DNA of 64,000 nucleotides from Bemisia tabaci. Taxonomy: Eukaryota; Arthropoda; Insecta; Hemiptera; Aleyrodidae. The position numbers and the translations under genes are program-made. Shown here piece after piece: positions 38,701 to 43,696 of this stretch (position 1 is its first letter; each line of letters begins with the position of its first letter). The stretch is from NCBI RefSeq assembly GCF_918797505.1, contig NC_092793.1:89354411-89418410 (forward strand), read 5' to 3'. The notes under the pieces are model-generated. The model was given only the letters and a program-made list of their open reading frames with translations, was not told where the DNA came from and made no database searches.

Positions 38701-41632
38701 GAAAAAATCTGATCGTGGGTTTTCTCAATTTTCAAAAATTCAAAATGGCGGCGCCCTGAGGACCAGCAAATTTTGCTGAAGTTAATATGGCCATTTTCGG
38801 GCTTCTTTAGCACCTAGAAATCGAAAAAAATTGGTTTGGTTCGAAGGACAAACCAAAACCCGAAATTTGTTGTGCTGTGTAATTAAAAGAAGAGTCAAAA
38901 TAAAATTAAGCTGAGAGCCGTTGCGATGAAATCAAAATTTCAGCAAAAAACCGGCGATGTAATCGAATGATCGATTATCTTCGGGGGTTGAAACATTGTC
39001 TAATGTGACCTTTCTTGCAAAAATAGTGTCAGAGTTAAATTTCTGAACTATACGCTGCTAAAATCCAGAAATATGCTGAGAAAATTGCCAAATTTCGGCG
39101 AAATTTGACGAAATATCGAACTTTTCGATATAAGTCGTCGATATATCGATTCCAAAACCTCAAAAATCAGTTTCCCATCAAAAATTACGTAAGAGTCATG
39201 ACTAAAAACAATTTATTTTGCCTTATTCTTGAGACAGCAATGTGAATTCCTTGAAAAATCATCGAAAATCGTTAAATTCTAAGTGCTCAAATTACAAGGG
39301 GCTTGGGCCGTATGTTTAAATTTACAAAGGGACCTGAATTTTTTTTTACATTCATTTGAGAGCATTTGGCCACTTTTGAAACGGCAGGGATGTCGAAATT
39401 CCGACATTTTTGTTTTTCGGCCCACCCTAGCAGCTCCCCTTGGCGGGGGTTAACTTTTTTTTTTTCAAATGGCAACCCCCCTTTTGTGATACCTGAATCG
39501 AAAGATAGTAAAAAAAGGAAGTTTTTGGCGCAAACCGCAGGTCAAAATGTTGATTTTTGAGAAAATGGCGGAAATTTGGCATCTCCGTTTTTTATCTGTG
39601 GATTGGTCTGAAACTTAGAATCCTAGGGTTTTTTGGGACGAGAAGAACGACTCTGGCATTAGTTTTCCAGAAATGTCAGTCCTTTTCAAAATGGCGGCTT
39701 AGAGCGGGAAGTGGATATTTAGGCTGCTCATCGTCGGATTTGTATGAAACTTGGTATCCGGGGGTATTTCGGCACGAGAAGAACGAATCTTTCATTGGAT
39801 TTTTAAAATTTTTCAAAACTTTAAAATGACGGCAAAAATGATAATGGCGATGGTGGATACGGATTTTCCGTTATTTTTCCGCCACAATTTTGACGATATT
39901 CAGTGTTTCAAAAATCTAATGAAAGATAAATTTTTTTCGAGCCAAAAACCACCAGAGTATTAACTTTTGTGCAAGTCCATCGATAAACAGCCGTGATATG
40001 GATTTTCCGTAATTCTCTCGCCGCCATTTTAAAGTTTTCAAAAATCCAATGAAAGATTCGTTCTTCTCGTGCCGAAATACCCCCGGATACCAAGTCTCAT
40101 ACAAATCCGACGATGAGCAGCCTAAATATCCACTTCCCGCTCTAAGCCGCCATCTTGATAAGGACTGACATTTCTGGAAAACTAATGCCAGAATCGTTTT
40201 TCTTGTCCCGAAAACCCCTTGGATTCCGGGTTTCAGACCAATCCGCCGATAAAAAACAGAGATGCCAAATTTCTGCCATTTTGAACTTTGACCGGCCGCC
40301 ATTTTGTCAAAAATCAACATTTTGACCTGCGGTTTGTGCCAAAATTTTTTTTTTTTTATCTTTCGAATCAGGTATCACAAAAGGAGGGTCACCATTTAAA
40401 AAAAAAGTTAGCCCCCCAAAATTTTGGGGGGACCAAAAAGTTGCTACCTTAAACCGAGGAACATTCCCAAAGTTTCAAACTTCTATCTCAATTAGAAAAA
40501 AAGTTAAAGGGGTGGTAGGTGACTTTTGGATAACCATATATACAGAAAATGAATGATATGTATATTCGTGATCTACGACTCGTGATTGGTGCTCTTTACA
40601 TGGTCCCAGGTCTAGGTCCCACCATGAGGGAGAACGTAATAAAAATGTGTATTTTTCCTTCGGAAAATACACTAAAAAATGCTCAAATTTCTGATGTAAT
40701 TTATGTGAATTTAAGGTGCTAACAAAACTCTGCTGTATACCCATTGTGTATAGCATGTCTGTGATTACGTATAATTAATAATTATTCCGAGATGGGATCA
40801 CTATTAGTTCTCTGGAGGTGAGCAACGCACTGTCAGAGCAATATAAAAAATAAGTAAAGTATGTTGTTCCAAGTTAAGAGTATTGATTAAGTATCCATTG
40901 AACCCCCCTGCAATTTTTTTTTCTTTTCTTTTTTTTTTGTTGCTCAGGTGTTGGATTCAGTGAATTTGTTGAGATTTTTCGGAAGTCAGGAGGCTCAGAC
41001 AGTTTGCAAGGATCCACAAGTTTTGTGAATCTCCATACAGAGAAAACTCCCAATACTTTAAACTTTTTCCCTTTTGTTCATTTTAAGAGTCTCTCAATAA
41101 TTTCAAAGTATACATTGTTGTCACTGCTGAATAATACTCACTCAAAGTAGCTGCTTACAAACAGTAAAAGAGGTTAATTTTTGAAAGAAGTTTTTTTTGA
41201 GGCAATAAAAAAAGTGGACTTTAAAACGTGTCAAAAACTTGAATTTTCTCCACCCGTGTTTCAGATGTCTGTTTGCACCTTCAAAAATAATGAGAAATTG
41301 TTTGGAATTAAATTGGCTAGGCATAGTTTGACCTTTAGACGTAGGCAATTGCCTATTCTCCGTATTTTAGGGGGGGGGGGGGGAATCAAGAAAGATGCTT
41401 CATTTTTATCCTTCCTTTTTTCCTACTTCGCTAACCAAAAAGTCATTATTTCTTCAAGGTTTTGTGTCAGTGATGTTATCTAATTTTTATGAATTGTCTC
41501 TTTCAGACTGAAGTTATCGGTGTACGCACTGCATATGCCCAGAATCCAAATTCAATGCTTCAGAGTGAATACAACAGTGTTTTTTTTGTTTGTCGTAAAC
41601 CTTGGGATTCCGTGAAATCTGAATTTTGCTAG
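2642..41632 (+). CDS. CARNMT1: Carnosine N-methyltransferase (complete, 8 coding exons)
   Basis: The enzyme transfers a methyl group from S-adenosylmethionine to the imidazole of carnosine to make anserine; the vertebrate enzyme also methylates histidines in some C3H zinc-finger proteins. Exons are 2642-2712, 3891-4083, 5363-5538, 9755-9895, 10567-10729, 18468-18576, 25811-25935 and 41507-41632. All introns are GT/AG and phases join, giving 1104 nt and 367 residues. SAM motif I is PGAGLGR (157-163), followed by GNEFS (177-181). The substrate-side motif FFIDCAHN is at 263-270 and LLYHF at 294-298, and the C-terminus reads [12 protein letters not shown]. It is shorter than the human protein (409 aa), mainly at the N-terminus. 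The ATG at 2642 is the first after an in-frame stop at 2600-2602. Introns are loaded with mobile elements, yet the exons are clean, so the gene looks functional. Confidence 0.93.
3519..3722. mobile_element. Eroded CAGGGTG-family element in intron 1
   Basis: The right end GGGACACCCTG finishes at 3722, followed by TA. Inside it are the family blocks (CCCCAAAGTTTCG, TTAATTAGGTAAAA) and two G runs of 16 and 14. The left terminus near 3519 is degraded. It lies 168 bp upstream of exon 2. Confidence 0.6.
3891..4083 (+). CDS. CARNMT1: CARNMT1 exon 2
   Basis: The acceptor is a pyrimidine-rich TTTATTTCAG ending at 3890 and the donor is GTGAGT at 4084. The exon encodes the [15 protein letters not shown] segment and a helical region ending MFENFGLSE, matching the N-terminal helical domain of CARNMT1. 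It ends in phase 0. The acceptor lies only 168 bp after a CAGGGTG-type repeat end. Confidence 0.9.
4412..4852 (-). pseudogene. Penelope-like retroelement GIY-YIG endonuclease fragment
   Basis: This open frame of 146 codons matches the C-terminal part of Penelope-like element proteins. Residues 42-58 resemble the [13 protein letters not shown] connector, followed by a basic LGKKSK stretch. The GIY-YIG nuclease signature is GIYSIPC (82-88) and YIG (95-97), with the catalytic-type Arg at 101 or 106. The reverse transcriptase that normally precedes it is absent, so this is a 5'-truncated copy. It lies antisense inside CARNMT1 intron 2, and 4853-5362 after it shows nothing else I can identify. Confidence 0.75.
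5363..5538 (+). CDS. CARNMT1: CARNMT1 exon 3
   Basis: The acceptor is TTTTAG (ending 5362) and the donor is GTAAGA at 5539. The exon encodes [18 protein letters not shown] and [10 protein letters not shown], which correspond to the strongly conserved block before the SAM motif in this family. It ends in phase 2. Confidence 0.92.
5990..6075. repeat. Short inverted repeat in intron 3
   Basis: CAAATTGTCTAGGCAATTTG at 6000-6019 is a near-perfect dyad, and GCCTAGGCAATTCGC recurs at 6054-6068. It lies upstream of the integrase pseudogene and may be part of that element's 5' region (inference). Confidence 0.35.
6464..8010 (+). pseudogene. Ginger/KRBA2-like DDE integrase pseudogene
   Basis: The first frame (6464-6895) gives a 143-residue N-terminal region ending [12 protein letters not shown], the His half of an HHCC zinc-binding domain. 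CTIC and KKQM follow in another frame near 6925-6960. The integrase core resumes with GQVDLVDLQ (first catalytic Asp, from 7000), then an in-frame TAA at 7174-7176, then QSDNGKEF (second Asp). The third motif reads [12 protein letters not shown], where the family has Glu; the codon is GGA at 7297-7299. The C-terminus continues to QGFKKCNC at 7972-8004. With stops, frameshifts and a lost catalytic residue the copy is dead. Vertebrate KRBA2 derives from the same integrase lineage. It is in sense orientation within CARNMT1 intron 3. Confidence 0.8.
8066..8160. repeat. Copy of the CAGGGTTGCCAGAGTGAGGGAAA repeat family
   Basis: The block TTGCCAGAGTGAGGGAAAAC followed by CGGGAAATGTC near 8083 is shared with the short element at 47878-48154 (TTGCCACAGTCAGGGAATAC). 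It is a partial copy; a poly-C tract follows at 8338-8352. Confidence 0.4.
8845..8881. repeat. Stem-loop in the presumed LINE 3' UTR
   Basis: GTATTACTGAC (8846-8856) pairs with GTCAGTAATAC (8870-8880) around the loop GGGCCACAGGCCAAA. It lies on the 3' side of the minus-strand LINE fragment, before an A-rich tail at about 8787-8812, where 3' stem-loops used for template recognition are common (inference). Confidence 0.45.
8970..9380 (-). pseudogene. LINE-type retrotransposon, C-terminal end of the pol ORF
   Basis: Read on the minus strand, the frame runs from about 9380 to a stop at 8970. It contains [19 protein letters not shown], then a region ending [20 protein letters not shown]. This pattern (ILTD-T----NRPDIVLVDK ... 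GxVPxxL) is the region after the reverse transcriptase of R2-like and related LINEs, here with no RT domain. The copy is cut off by a TAA/TTA microsatellite at 9383-9411 and has its 3' UTR and A-rich tail towards 8787. It lies antisense within CARNMT1 intron 3. Confidence 0.7.
9383..9411. repeat. TAA/TTA microsatellite
   Basis: An (ATA)n run changes directly into (TTA)n, so the tract is self-complementary. It abuts the truncated end of the LINE fragment. Confidence 0.8.
9755..9895 (+). CDS. CARNMT1: CARNMT1 exon 4 (SAM motif I)
   Basis: The acceptor TTTGTTTCAG ends at 9754 and the donor GTAAG starts at 9896. The exon encodes [18 protein letters not shown] and the GNEFS motif, the Rossmann nucleotide-binding core. 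The final AA is completed by G from exon 5. Confidence 0.95.
10567..10729 (+). CDS. CARNMT1: CARNMT1 exon 5
   Basis: The acceptor TTTTTACAG ends at 10566 and the donor GTATCA starts at 10730. The exon encodes [20 protein letters not shown] and [10 protein letters not shown], all recognisable CARNMT1 blocks. It ends in phase 0. Confidence 0.93.
11157..11193 (+). repeat. Left terminal inverted repeat
   Basis: The repeat contains CTGCCGTCCAACGTAAAAAC followed by GCCGTAACTCC. The inverted partner at 17244-17279 differs at only a few bases (G for C, C for T and G for A within the shared part). Confidence 0.7.
11376..11422. repeat. Hairpin in the element's left subterminal region
   Basis: AAGAACGCGGCTCATCC pairs with GGATGAGCCGCGTTTTT (16 of 17) around the loop AGCGGCGCCGCAT. 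The stem contains a copy of the subterminal motif on each strand. Confidence 0.7.
11648..12898 (+). CDS. N-terminal ORF of a DUF7869-type element protein, with four 58-residue repeats
   Basis: The ATG at 11648 gives 416 residues. The frame is open back to 11234, but that part covers the terminal hairpin region and I take it as 5' UTR. The start is basic ([23 protein letters not shown]), followed by a Ser/Thr/Pro-rich region with four tandem repeats at residues of about 146-377. The last part is basic and Cys-containing ([23 protein letters not shown]). In related insect proteins a Cys cluster of this kind sits directly before the region that here begins the next ORF. This suggests that both ORFs were one protein and that a one-base change near 12893-12896 split them. 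A programmed -1 frameshift is the alternative, but I see no classical slippery heptamer. The repeat region is probably disordered. Confidence 0.6.
   Translation: MLKRTKKILSAALRERDENSNIASEQENKNVFKKSVFKVKLLTDKENCSFGDKPSKKRPKIRSPLKALHFKNSEEVLTEKNSSSTTTEPAVSPVPVPVDPALLPLTPISSTTTETRGNDFFHDKSCSEEGLSSTSLTSGVSPINPESSSFNLPSSVSSVISVTAPLDIPVSPTVTNNPTTLIPCETETNNECGDSPPVNLEKTESSSLNLPSSVSSVISVTAPLDIPVSPTVTNNPTTLIPCETETNNECGDSPPVNLEKTESSSLNLPSSVSSVISVTAPLDIPVSPKVTNNLTTLIPCETETNNESGNSSPVNLEKTESSSLNLPSSVSSVISVTAPLDIPASPTVTNNLTTLIPCETETNNGSGNSSPVNSEKTGKKRKARIDPAEKIIAKRKALSEKHPVLPFICTCKRNCC
12083..12778 (+). repeat. Four in-frame 174-bp tandem repeats
   Basis: Units start at 12083, 12257, 12431 and 12605, with an exact period of 174 bp (58 codons). 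Each encodes [16 protein letters not shown] and [12 protein letters not shown]. Units 1-2 share NPTTLIP and ECGDSPP, while units 3-4 share NLTTLIP and SGNSSPVN. Stepwise duplication is indicated. Confidence 0.95.
12889..14469 (+). CDS. DUF7869-like RNase H-fold protein, putative transposase core
   Basis: This frame of 526 codons lacks an ATG near its start (the first internal ATG is codon 58), so it is probably expressed as the continuation of 11648-12898, one frame back. It begins [11 protein letters not shown], resembling the segment after the Cys cluster in the insect DUF7869 family. A Cys-rich region follows ([21 protein letters not shown]). The core has three acidic positions in the order expected of an RNase H-like DDE/DDD enzyme: CFSADLQ (Asp251), [12 protein letters not shown] (Asp331) and [12 protein letters not shown] (Asp375). 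The family assignment is from recognition; that these residues are catalytic is inference. The ORF is otherwise uninterrupted, and it lies within an element with inverted ends. Confidence 0.65.
   Translation: MLLNFNEERRSKINIQFWELNWCERKNFILHLCSKSEVIRRRQFSNEIRKNSFSYFLMTESGKLLEVCKGFFLTTLGFKPTNDRFVHDTLKVQDKSTILPVFNDGRGKAPSVKRSPWELVDEHIESFHPVISHYRREHAPNMRYLPSDISISIMHADWKQKYPNTPICYETYRRQVKKKRISFAKLGLEECESCEEFKLHEHKDVNNLQENCDVCRSWKQHIDLANAARKLYRQHADNDFSTNGTVCFSADLQKIIMLPRVDMFKKVLFLQRLIAYHETFAPVGTKCKKIQPHAFIWNEAITGRLKEDIISIFYKFFLMQRDATKIIVWLDNCAGQNKNWALLSFLVFIINSTQISATEIHFIYFEPGHSFMSADSFHHQVELALKRQGKTYDFGDFASAVAAANNGKNLVIPMQHQEFFNWVDYASQAKLKNAAVRVYLKDIVYLKAVRGDFQLYYKSSYDGDFKTLDFLKKIAAKTDGMPVPSHLSRPRGFPSAKKEKILSELKGIIPDNRKKFWLDLPDVSAE
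14470..16219. other. No gene seen: AT-rich interior of the element
   Basis: This 1.75 kb after the ORF is AT-rich with A and T homopolymers. I see no coding frame of note; a short minus-strand frame at 15735-15983 has no recognisable features. Confidence 0.5.
16220..16481. mobile_element. Small foldback (MITE-like) element
   Basis: CAATTGGACCGCGTTAAACA at 16220 pairs with its inverse ending CGGGGCAATTG at 16481, and the arms continue through a block with AACCAAGCCACAT and AGCTATTG. Arms are about 62 bp or more around a loop near 16350. The 68-codon frame at 16208-16414 comes from this repeat and is not a gene. Confidence 0.7.
17244..17279 (-). repeat. Right terminal inverted repeat
   Basis: Read on the minus strand this is CTGCCGTGCAACGCAAGAAC followed by GCCGTAACTCC, the partner of 11157-11193. 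Confidence 0.7.
17287..18467 (+). other. Remainder of CARNMT1 intron 5, nothing identified
   Basis: No coding or repeat structure stands out between the element's right end and exon 6. Confidence 0.4.
18468..18576 (+). CDS. CARNMT1: CARNMT1 exon 6 (substrate-side motif)
   Basis: The acceptor AACTGCAG ends at 18467 and the donor GTTAGT starts at 18577. The exon encodes [18 protein letters not shown]. Asp266 here corresponds to human Asp316, reported to contact carnosine. Intron 5 upstream is 7.7 kb and holds the DUF7869-type element. Confidence 0.95.
18577..20902 (+). other. First part of CARNMT1 intron 6, nothing identified
   Basis: AT-rich intron with short random frames only. A GGTTAGGT pair near 19260 is a short motif scattered through the window. 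Confidence 0.4.
20903..22975. repeat. 2.07 kb near-perfect palindrome
   Basis: The arms 20903-21887 and 21991-22975 are inverted copies (about 985 bp each) with very few differences, around a 103-bp loop. A complete CAGGGTG element occupies the inside (21322-22559). Frames at 21298-21513 and 22332-22583 are the same sequence read from each arm. Confidence 0.9.
21322..22559. mobile_element. CAGGGTG-family element at the centre of the palindrome
   Basis: It starts CAGGGTGTGACAAAAGCCCG and ends with the inverse at 22559, with TA at 21320-21321 and 22560-22561. Each arm has G/C homopolymers (about 12 and 8) 110-160 bp inside its end. No protein is encoded. Confidence 0.85.
22981..23036. mobile_element. 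Solitary right end of a CAGGGTG element
   Basis: The blocks TTGTTCAAAAGTCAGCAGGG and GGACTTTTGTTACACCCTG end at 23036 and are followed by TA. No left end is visible nearby. Confidence 0.6.
23037..25395 (+). other. Middle of CARNMT1 intron 6, no gene identified
   Basis: A GC-richer patch at 23578-24310 contains a short inverted repeat (GGTTTTCCTC near 23680 against GAGGAAAACC near 23745) and chance frames. A poly-C run of 13 is at about 24577-24590. I do not recognise a gene or a named element here. Confidence 0.4.
25396..25664. repeat. Small foldback repeat upstream of exon 7
   Basis: TTGCATTTTGCAAAAAGGAA, followed by CCAGGAGCATTGCAATGTTG, pairs with its inverse at about 25588-25664. The arms are about 75 bp and the loop about 120 bp. 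The frame at 25322-25513 overlaps an arm. Confidence 0.75.
25811..25935 (+). CDS. CARNMT1: CARNMT1 exon 7
   Basis: The acceptor TTAATTAACAG ends at 25810 and the donor GTAAAT starts at 25936. The exon encodes [14 protein letters not shown] and a helix ending [10 protein letters not shown]. His297 matches human His347 of the active site. It ends in phase 0. Confidence 0.95.
26534..27085 (+). pseudogene. Unrecognised ORF remnant in intron 7
   Basis: A frame from ATG 26534 reads [20 protein letters not shown] and ends at 26692. A second frame (about 26765-27085, 106 codons) reads [20 protein letters not shown] and continues with charged, protein-like composition. The two are out of frame and separated by a stop. 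I do not recognise a domain; it may be a broken transposon or retrocopied gene. Confidence 0.25.
27130..27264. repeat. Two-copy 69-bp tandem repeat
   Basis: CTGAGCATTCTGTGCCCACT occurs at 27173 and 27242, each preceded by a similar pyrimidine-rich block. The period is 69 bp. Frames on both strands show the same 23-residue repetition and are probably not genes. Confidence 0.8.
28255..28590. repeat. Two-copy direct repeat led by poly-C tracts
   Basis: Each unit of about 167 bp starts after a C run (28260-28270 and 28422-28437). Each contains GCTGAAATTC, ATAGGAAAC, CTCTAACTACCAT, AATTTCAGCT and TTTTTACTCGAG. Similarity is roughly 80% by eye. Confidence 0.65.
28783..29789. repeat. 1.0 kb near-perfect palindrome in intron 7
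   Basis: Arms 28783-29271 and 29300-29789 (about 490 bp each) are inverted copies with a loop of about 28 bp. The arms are GC-richer than the surroundings (for example CTCCCGTTCGGGAGCGGGCG). The loop sequence CGGGCCACTTCTTAG with its T run recurs directly after the palindrome at about 29805. Confidence 0.9.
29833..29866. repeat. CATA microsatellite
   Basis: An (ACAT)n run ends in TATA, directly beside the left end of the large foldback element at 29867. Confidence 0.85.
30425..30712. repeat. Inverted-repeat arm B (left)
   Basis: It pairs with 36800-37086 (for example GGTGGCGAATATT against AATATTCGCCACC). A more diverged copy lies at about 36295-36475 inside another loop. The 86-codon frame at 30471-30731 is this arm. 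Confidence 0.8.
32196..32431 (+). mobile_element. Short Helitron-like element
   Basis: The proposed 5' end is TCATAAGGGTGCCGTGTCAC at 32196, followed by three spaced copies of GTGTCACGCTAAGG-like motifs. The 3' end has three consecutive GC hairpins: GAGGCGCCAAGCGCCTC, GGACCGCGGAGCGGCC and AGGGGGCGCAGCCCCCT. It stops at CTAG (32428-32431). A precedes the element and T follows it, as expected for Helitron insertion between A and T. The 3' hairpin plus CTAG is the strong part; the 5' boundary is inferred. Confidence 0.55.
32919..32981 (+). other. Cassette-exon-like 63-bp open segment in intron 7
   Basis: A strong acceptor (TTATCTTTTTATGCAG) precedes and GTAAGT follows. The 63 nt are open in the phase that joins exon 7 to exon 8 and would add 21 residues ([14 protein letters not shown]...). 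Nothing like this is in vertebrate CARNMT1. It may be an optional exon or chance. Confidence 0.25.
34471..35976. repeat. 1.5 kb palindrome (pair C)
   Basis: Arms 34471-35040 and 35404-35976 are inverted copies of about 570 bp. They span CTCAGGGTCCACCAAGGCC near the outside and GCGACCGGCTCGATG at the inside. The loop of 363 bp contains a poly-A run at about 35071-35091. The right arm directly abuts pair D. Confidence 0.9.
35977..36797. repeat. 0.8 kb palindrome (pair D)
   Basis: Arms 35977-36294 and 36480-36797 are inverted copies (ATTAACCTTCAATTTTCAAG outside, CGCAAGGCTCGTTTTTACG inside). The loop is a diverged copy of arm B. Confidence 0.9.
37377..39430. repeat. 2.05 kb palindrome (pair E)
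   Basis: Arms 37377-38100 and 38708-39430 (about 724 bp) are inverted and close to identical by eye, from CTAGGGTGGGCCG to ACGATCAGAT. The 607-bp loop holds a 111-codon frame (38221-38556) with no recognisable domain. Confidence 0.92.
39436..40415. repeat. Foldback pair F, inner part of the outer element
   Basis: 39436-39815 pairs with 40027-40415. Shared blocks include GCAAACCGCAGGTCAAAATG, AAACTTGGTATCCGGGGGTA and AAAATGGCGGC. Several frames here are arm copies. A diverged relative is found at about 55771-55880. Confidence 0.8.
41507..41632 (+). CDS. CARNMT1: CARNMT1 exon 8 (terminal)
   Basis: The acceptor TCTCTTTCAG ends at 41506 and TAG is at 41630-41632. The exon encodes [16 protein letters not shown], which aligns with the family C-terminus, plus a nine-residue tail beyond the usual RKP end. 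It is separated from exon 7 by 15.6 kb of nested repeats. Confidence 0.9.
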   Translation, partial: TEVIGVRTAYAQNPNSMLQSEYNSVFFVCRKPWDSVKSEFC

Positions 41633-41964
41633 CACGGCTGAACTCTTCTAAAAACTTTTCCTGTATTTACAATAACTTTTTAGAGTTAAAATAATCCTAA
41701 ACCTTGATGCATTTTTATGCCCTTATGCATGATTAAGTTCTGAAGTTGTTTTTTTTTTTTTTTTTCAATTTTGTCTGTTCTTTTTTTACTCTCTCGGTTT
41801 TGTTTTTTAATCTCTGTAAATATATGCAGAAATACATTTAAGATGACATCAGATGTATGAAAAAACTTGCATCCATCCATTTACGTCCTTTTTAACAAAG
41901 AGAAGTAAAATAGGGTGGAAATGCTGTTCTTGATCACAGTTGTTGCCAGACGGTGCAAAAAGTA

Positions 41965-41970
41965 ATTAAA
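41965..41970 (+). terminator. Possible variant poly(A) signal of CARNMT1
   Basis: ATTAAA occurs 333 bp after the stop codon. I see no canonical AATAAA between the stop and the foldback repeat that starts at 42123. This is a weak, position-based call. Confidence 0.2.
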
Positions 41971-43198
41971 TTATCGCAACCTGGTAATACCGCATTTTAC
42001 TGACCCTCGAGGTCCGAGGCTCACATACAATCCTCACAGTTTTGGTTGATCCATAAACCAATTTTATTGGTAAAATACGCAAAACATTCCAAGTCCAAAA
42101 GTATATCAGTAAAGATACGAACAAAGGAGGGGTATCGATAAGGGCCGATTTTAGCCCCACTTCAAAAAATCATCTGAACCCATATTTTAGGTACCCTAGG
42201 GTAGGTGCATTCTGGCGCAAAATATTTTTGCGATTGTGCATAGTTTTCCTGCCAAAACAGCCGACTCAATTTTTCGGCTGAAAAATGGTTTCAATTTTAT
42301 GACGAGCCCAAAAAAGCTTTGTTTCATGAGTACGGGAGGTTCAAATCTGTAATTTTTTGCGTACTTTTCAATGAAACAGGCGAAAATTGTCTAAATCCAC
42401 TTTTAAGGGGTCATTCTAGACATTTTCAACGATTTTTGGGGTTTTTTTGGCAATTATTCACCTATAACTAGAAAACGGATGATTATACGACAAAAACGAT
42501 TGCAGATTCAAAAAGAGCGTAAAAAATCCGTTAGAAATCATTGGTTAGACATTTTCTCAGCTTAAATTGTCAACACGAAAAACAGCTCTAAACTTGAGAA
42601 AACCGAAAAAACTGCATTTTCCACGATTATTAGTCTTCATTTACACCCAGCACAATTTTGCCACATCACCAAAATTTAACAGATTAAAGTTACATAAAAG
42701 TACATGAAACACGCCAAAAATTACGGTGTGGAAAAGTTGTGCTCATAGTTAAAAATGGACTTTTGTTGAATGGAACCATCCTTGAATAAAAGATGAAAAT
42801 TCTCTAACTCTCCGGGAAGATTCGCCAATCATTCATGGGATACCTGTATCCGGGTAATTTTTTGCGTACTTTCGATTGGAACGAGTGAAAATGGTGAAAA
42901 ATCATGTTAAGTGGGCCATTCAGAGAATTTTTCAAGATTTTAGGGGGGTTTTGGGGTTTTTCTGTGGGGGGGGGGGGTTAGGGGTTTTTTGGGGGGCTTG
43001 GGGAGCATTTTTTGTTTGTAATACACCAAAAAAATAACCAATTCAGAAAGAACGCAAAAAATTCGATAGGATTCGATACTTGAACTCTCTCTCAGCTTGG
43101 ACTGTCCACACGAAAAACGGTCTCAAACTCGAGAAACTGGAAAAAACGGCCTTTTCTCCAGCTCCCCAGTCATAATTTACATCCTGGTCACTTAACAG

Positions 43199-43316
43199 GT
43201 TAGATCGTTAAGCAGTATACAAGGTGTAACAAATAAGTGACGACAAACTTCCAGGGGTTAGATCGTTAAGCAGTATACAAGGTGTAACAAATAAGTGACG
43301 ACAAACTTCCAGGGGT
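43199..43316. repeat. Two exact 58-bp tandem copies
   Basis: The unit from TAGATCGTTAAGCAGTATAC through ACAAACTTCCAGGGG is repeated with period 58. It contains the repeat end TACAAGGTGTAACAAATAAG. Confidence 0.95.
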
Positions 43317-43433
43317 TGTTCCATGGCTCAAAACAAGCAGAAAAGTCCCGTACCAAAATCCTCTAGGATGCGTGGTTCTCGAGTTTCGGGAAGTTCAATT
43401 TTTGAAAAAAATACCGCACGTGTTCAGATATGA

Positions 43434-43441
43434 CGTCACAG
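43434..43441 (+). repeat. Left target-site duplication of the MULE
   Basis: CGTCACAG occurs here and again at 45557-45564, directly outside the inverted ends of the MULE. Confidence 0.85.
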
Positions 43442-43620
43442 GGTTACAGGTCAATTTACCTACAAACTTTTGACCTACGGCACATTTTACCTACAGCTTT
43501 TTACCTACGACATTTAAACCTACAACATTTTATCTACAAAGCATTTTGCCTACGAAGCAATTTACCTGCAGTTTTTCTTGCCTACAAAACATTCAACCTA
43601 CAATTTATTTGTGTAGATGT
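43442..43620 (+). repeat. MULE terminal inverted repeat, left
   Basis: It carries at least eight TACCTAC/CCTACAA units, spaced 15-20 bp apart, and pairs with 45373-45556. Such repeats are candidate transposase binding sites (inference). Confidence 0.85.
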
Positions 43621-43696
43621 GAGCTGTGTAAAAACGGACTCTATTTTGAGAGATTTTAGGGGAGGAAGTAACCACCAAGAGACTTACTTACTTCTC

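Larger units (their letters stand above)
29867..40535. mobile_element. 10.7 kb nested foldback complex
   Basis: The outer inverted ends are 29867-29998 (CAGGGTTATCCAAAAGTTAC...) and 40407-40535 (inverse, ending GGATAACC). The right half continues as a foldback at 39436-39815 paired with 40027-40415. The missing left inner part is explained by insertion of further foldback units between about 29998 and 39435. Those pairs are 30425-30712 with 36800-37086, 34471-35040 with 35404-35976, 35977-36294 with 36480-36797, and 37377-38100 with 38708-39430. No transposase is evident. The complex fills most of CARNMT1 intron 7. Confidence 0.75.

Noticed and set aside
39751..40320. Several short frames sharing the same peptide on both strands
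   Set aside because: They are the two arms of foldback pair F translated in mirrored frames.
43430..43620. CRISPR-like array of ACCTACAA units
   Set aside because: The units are the internal repeats of the MULE terminal inverted repeat. Spacing varies and the mirror copy is at the other end.
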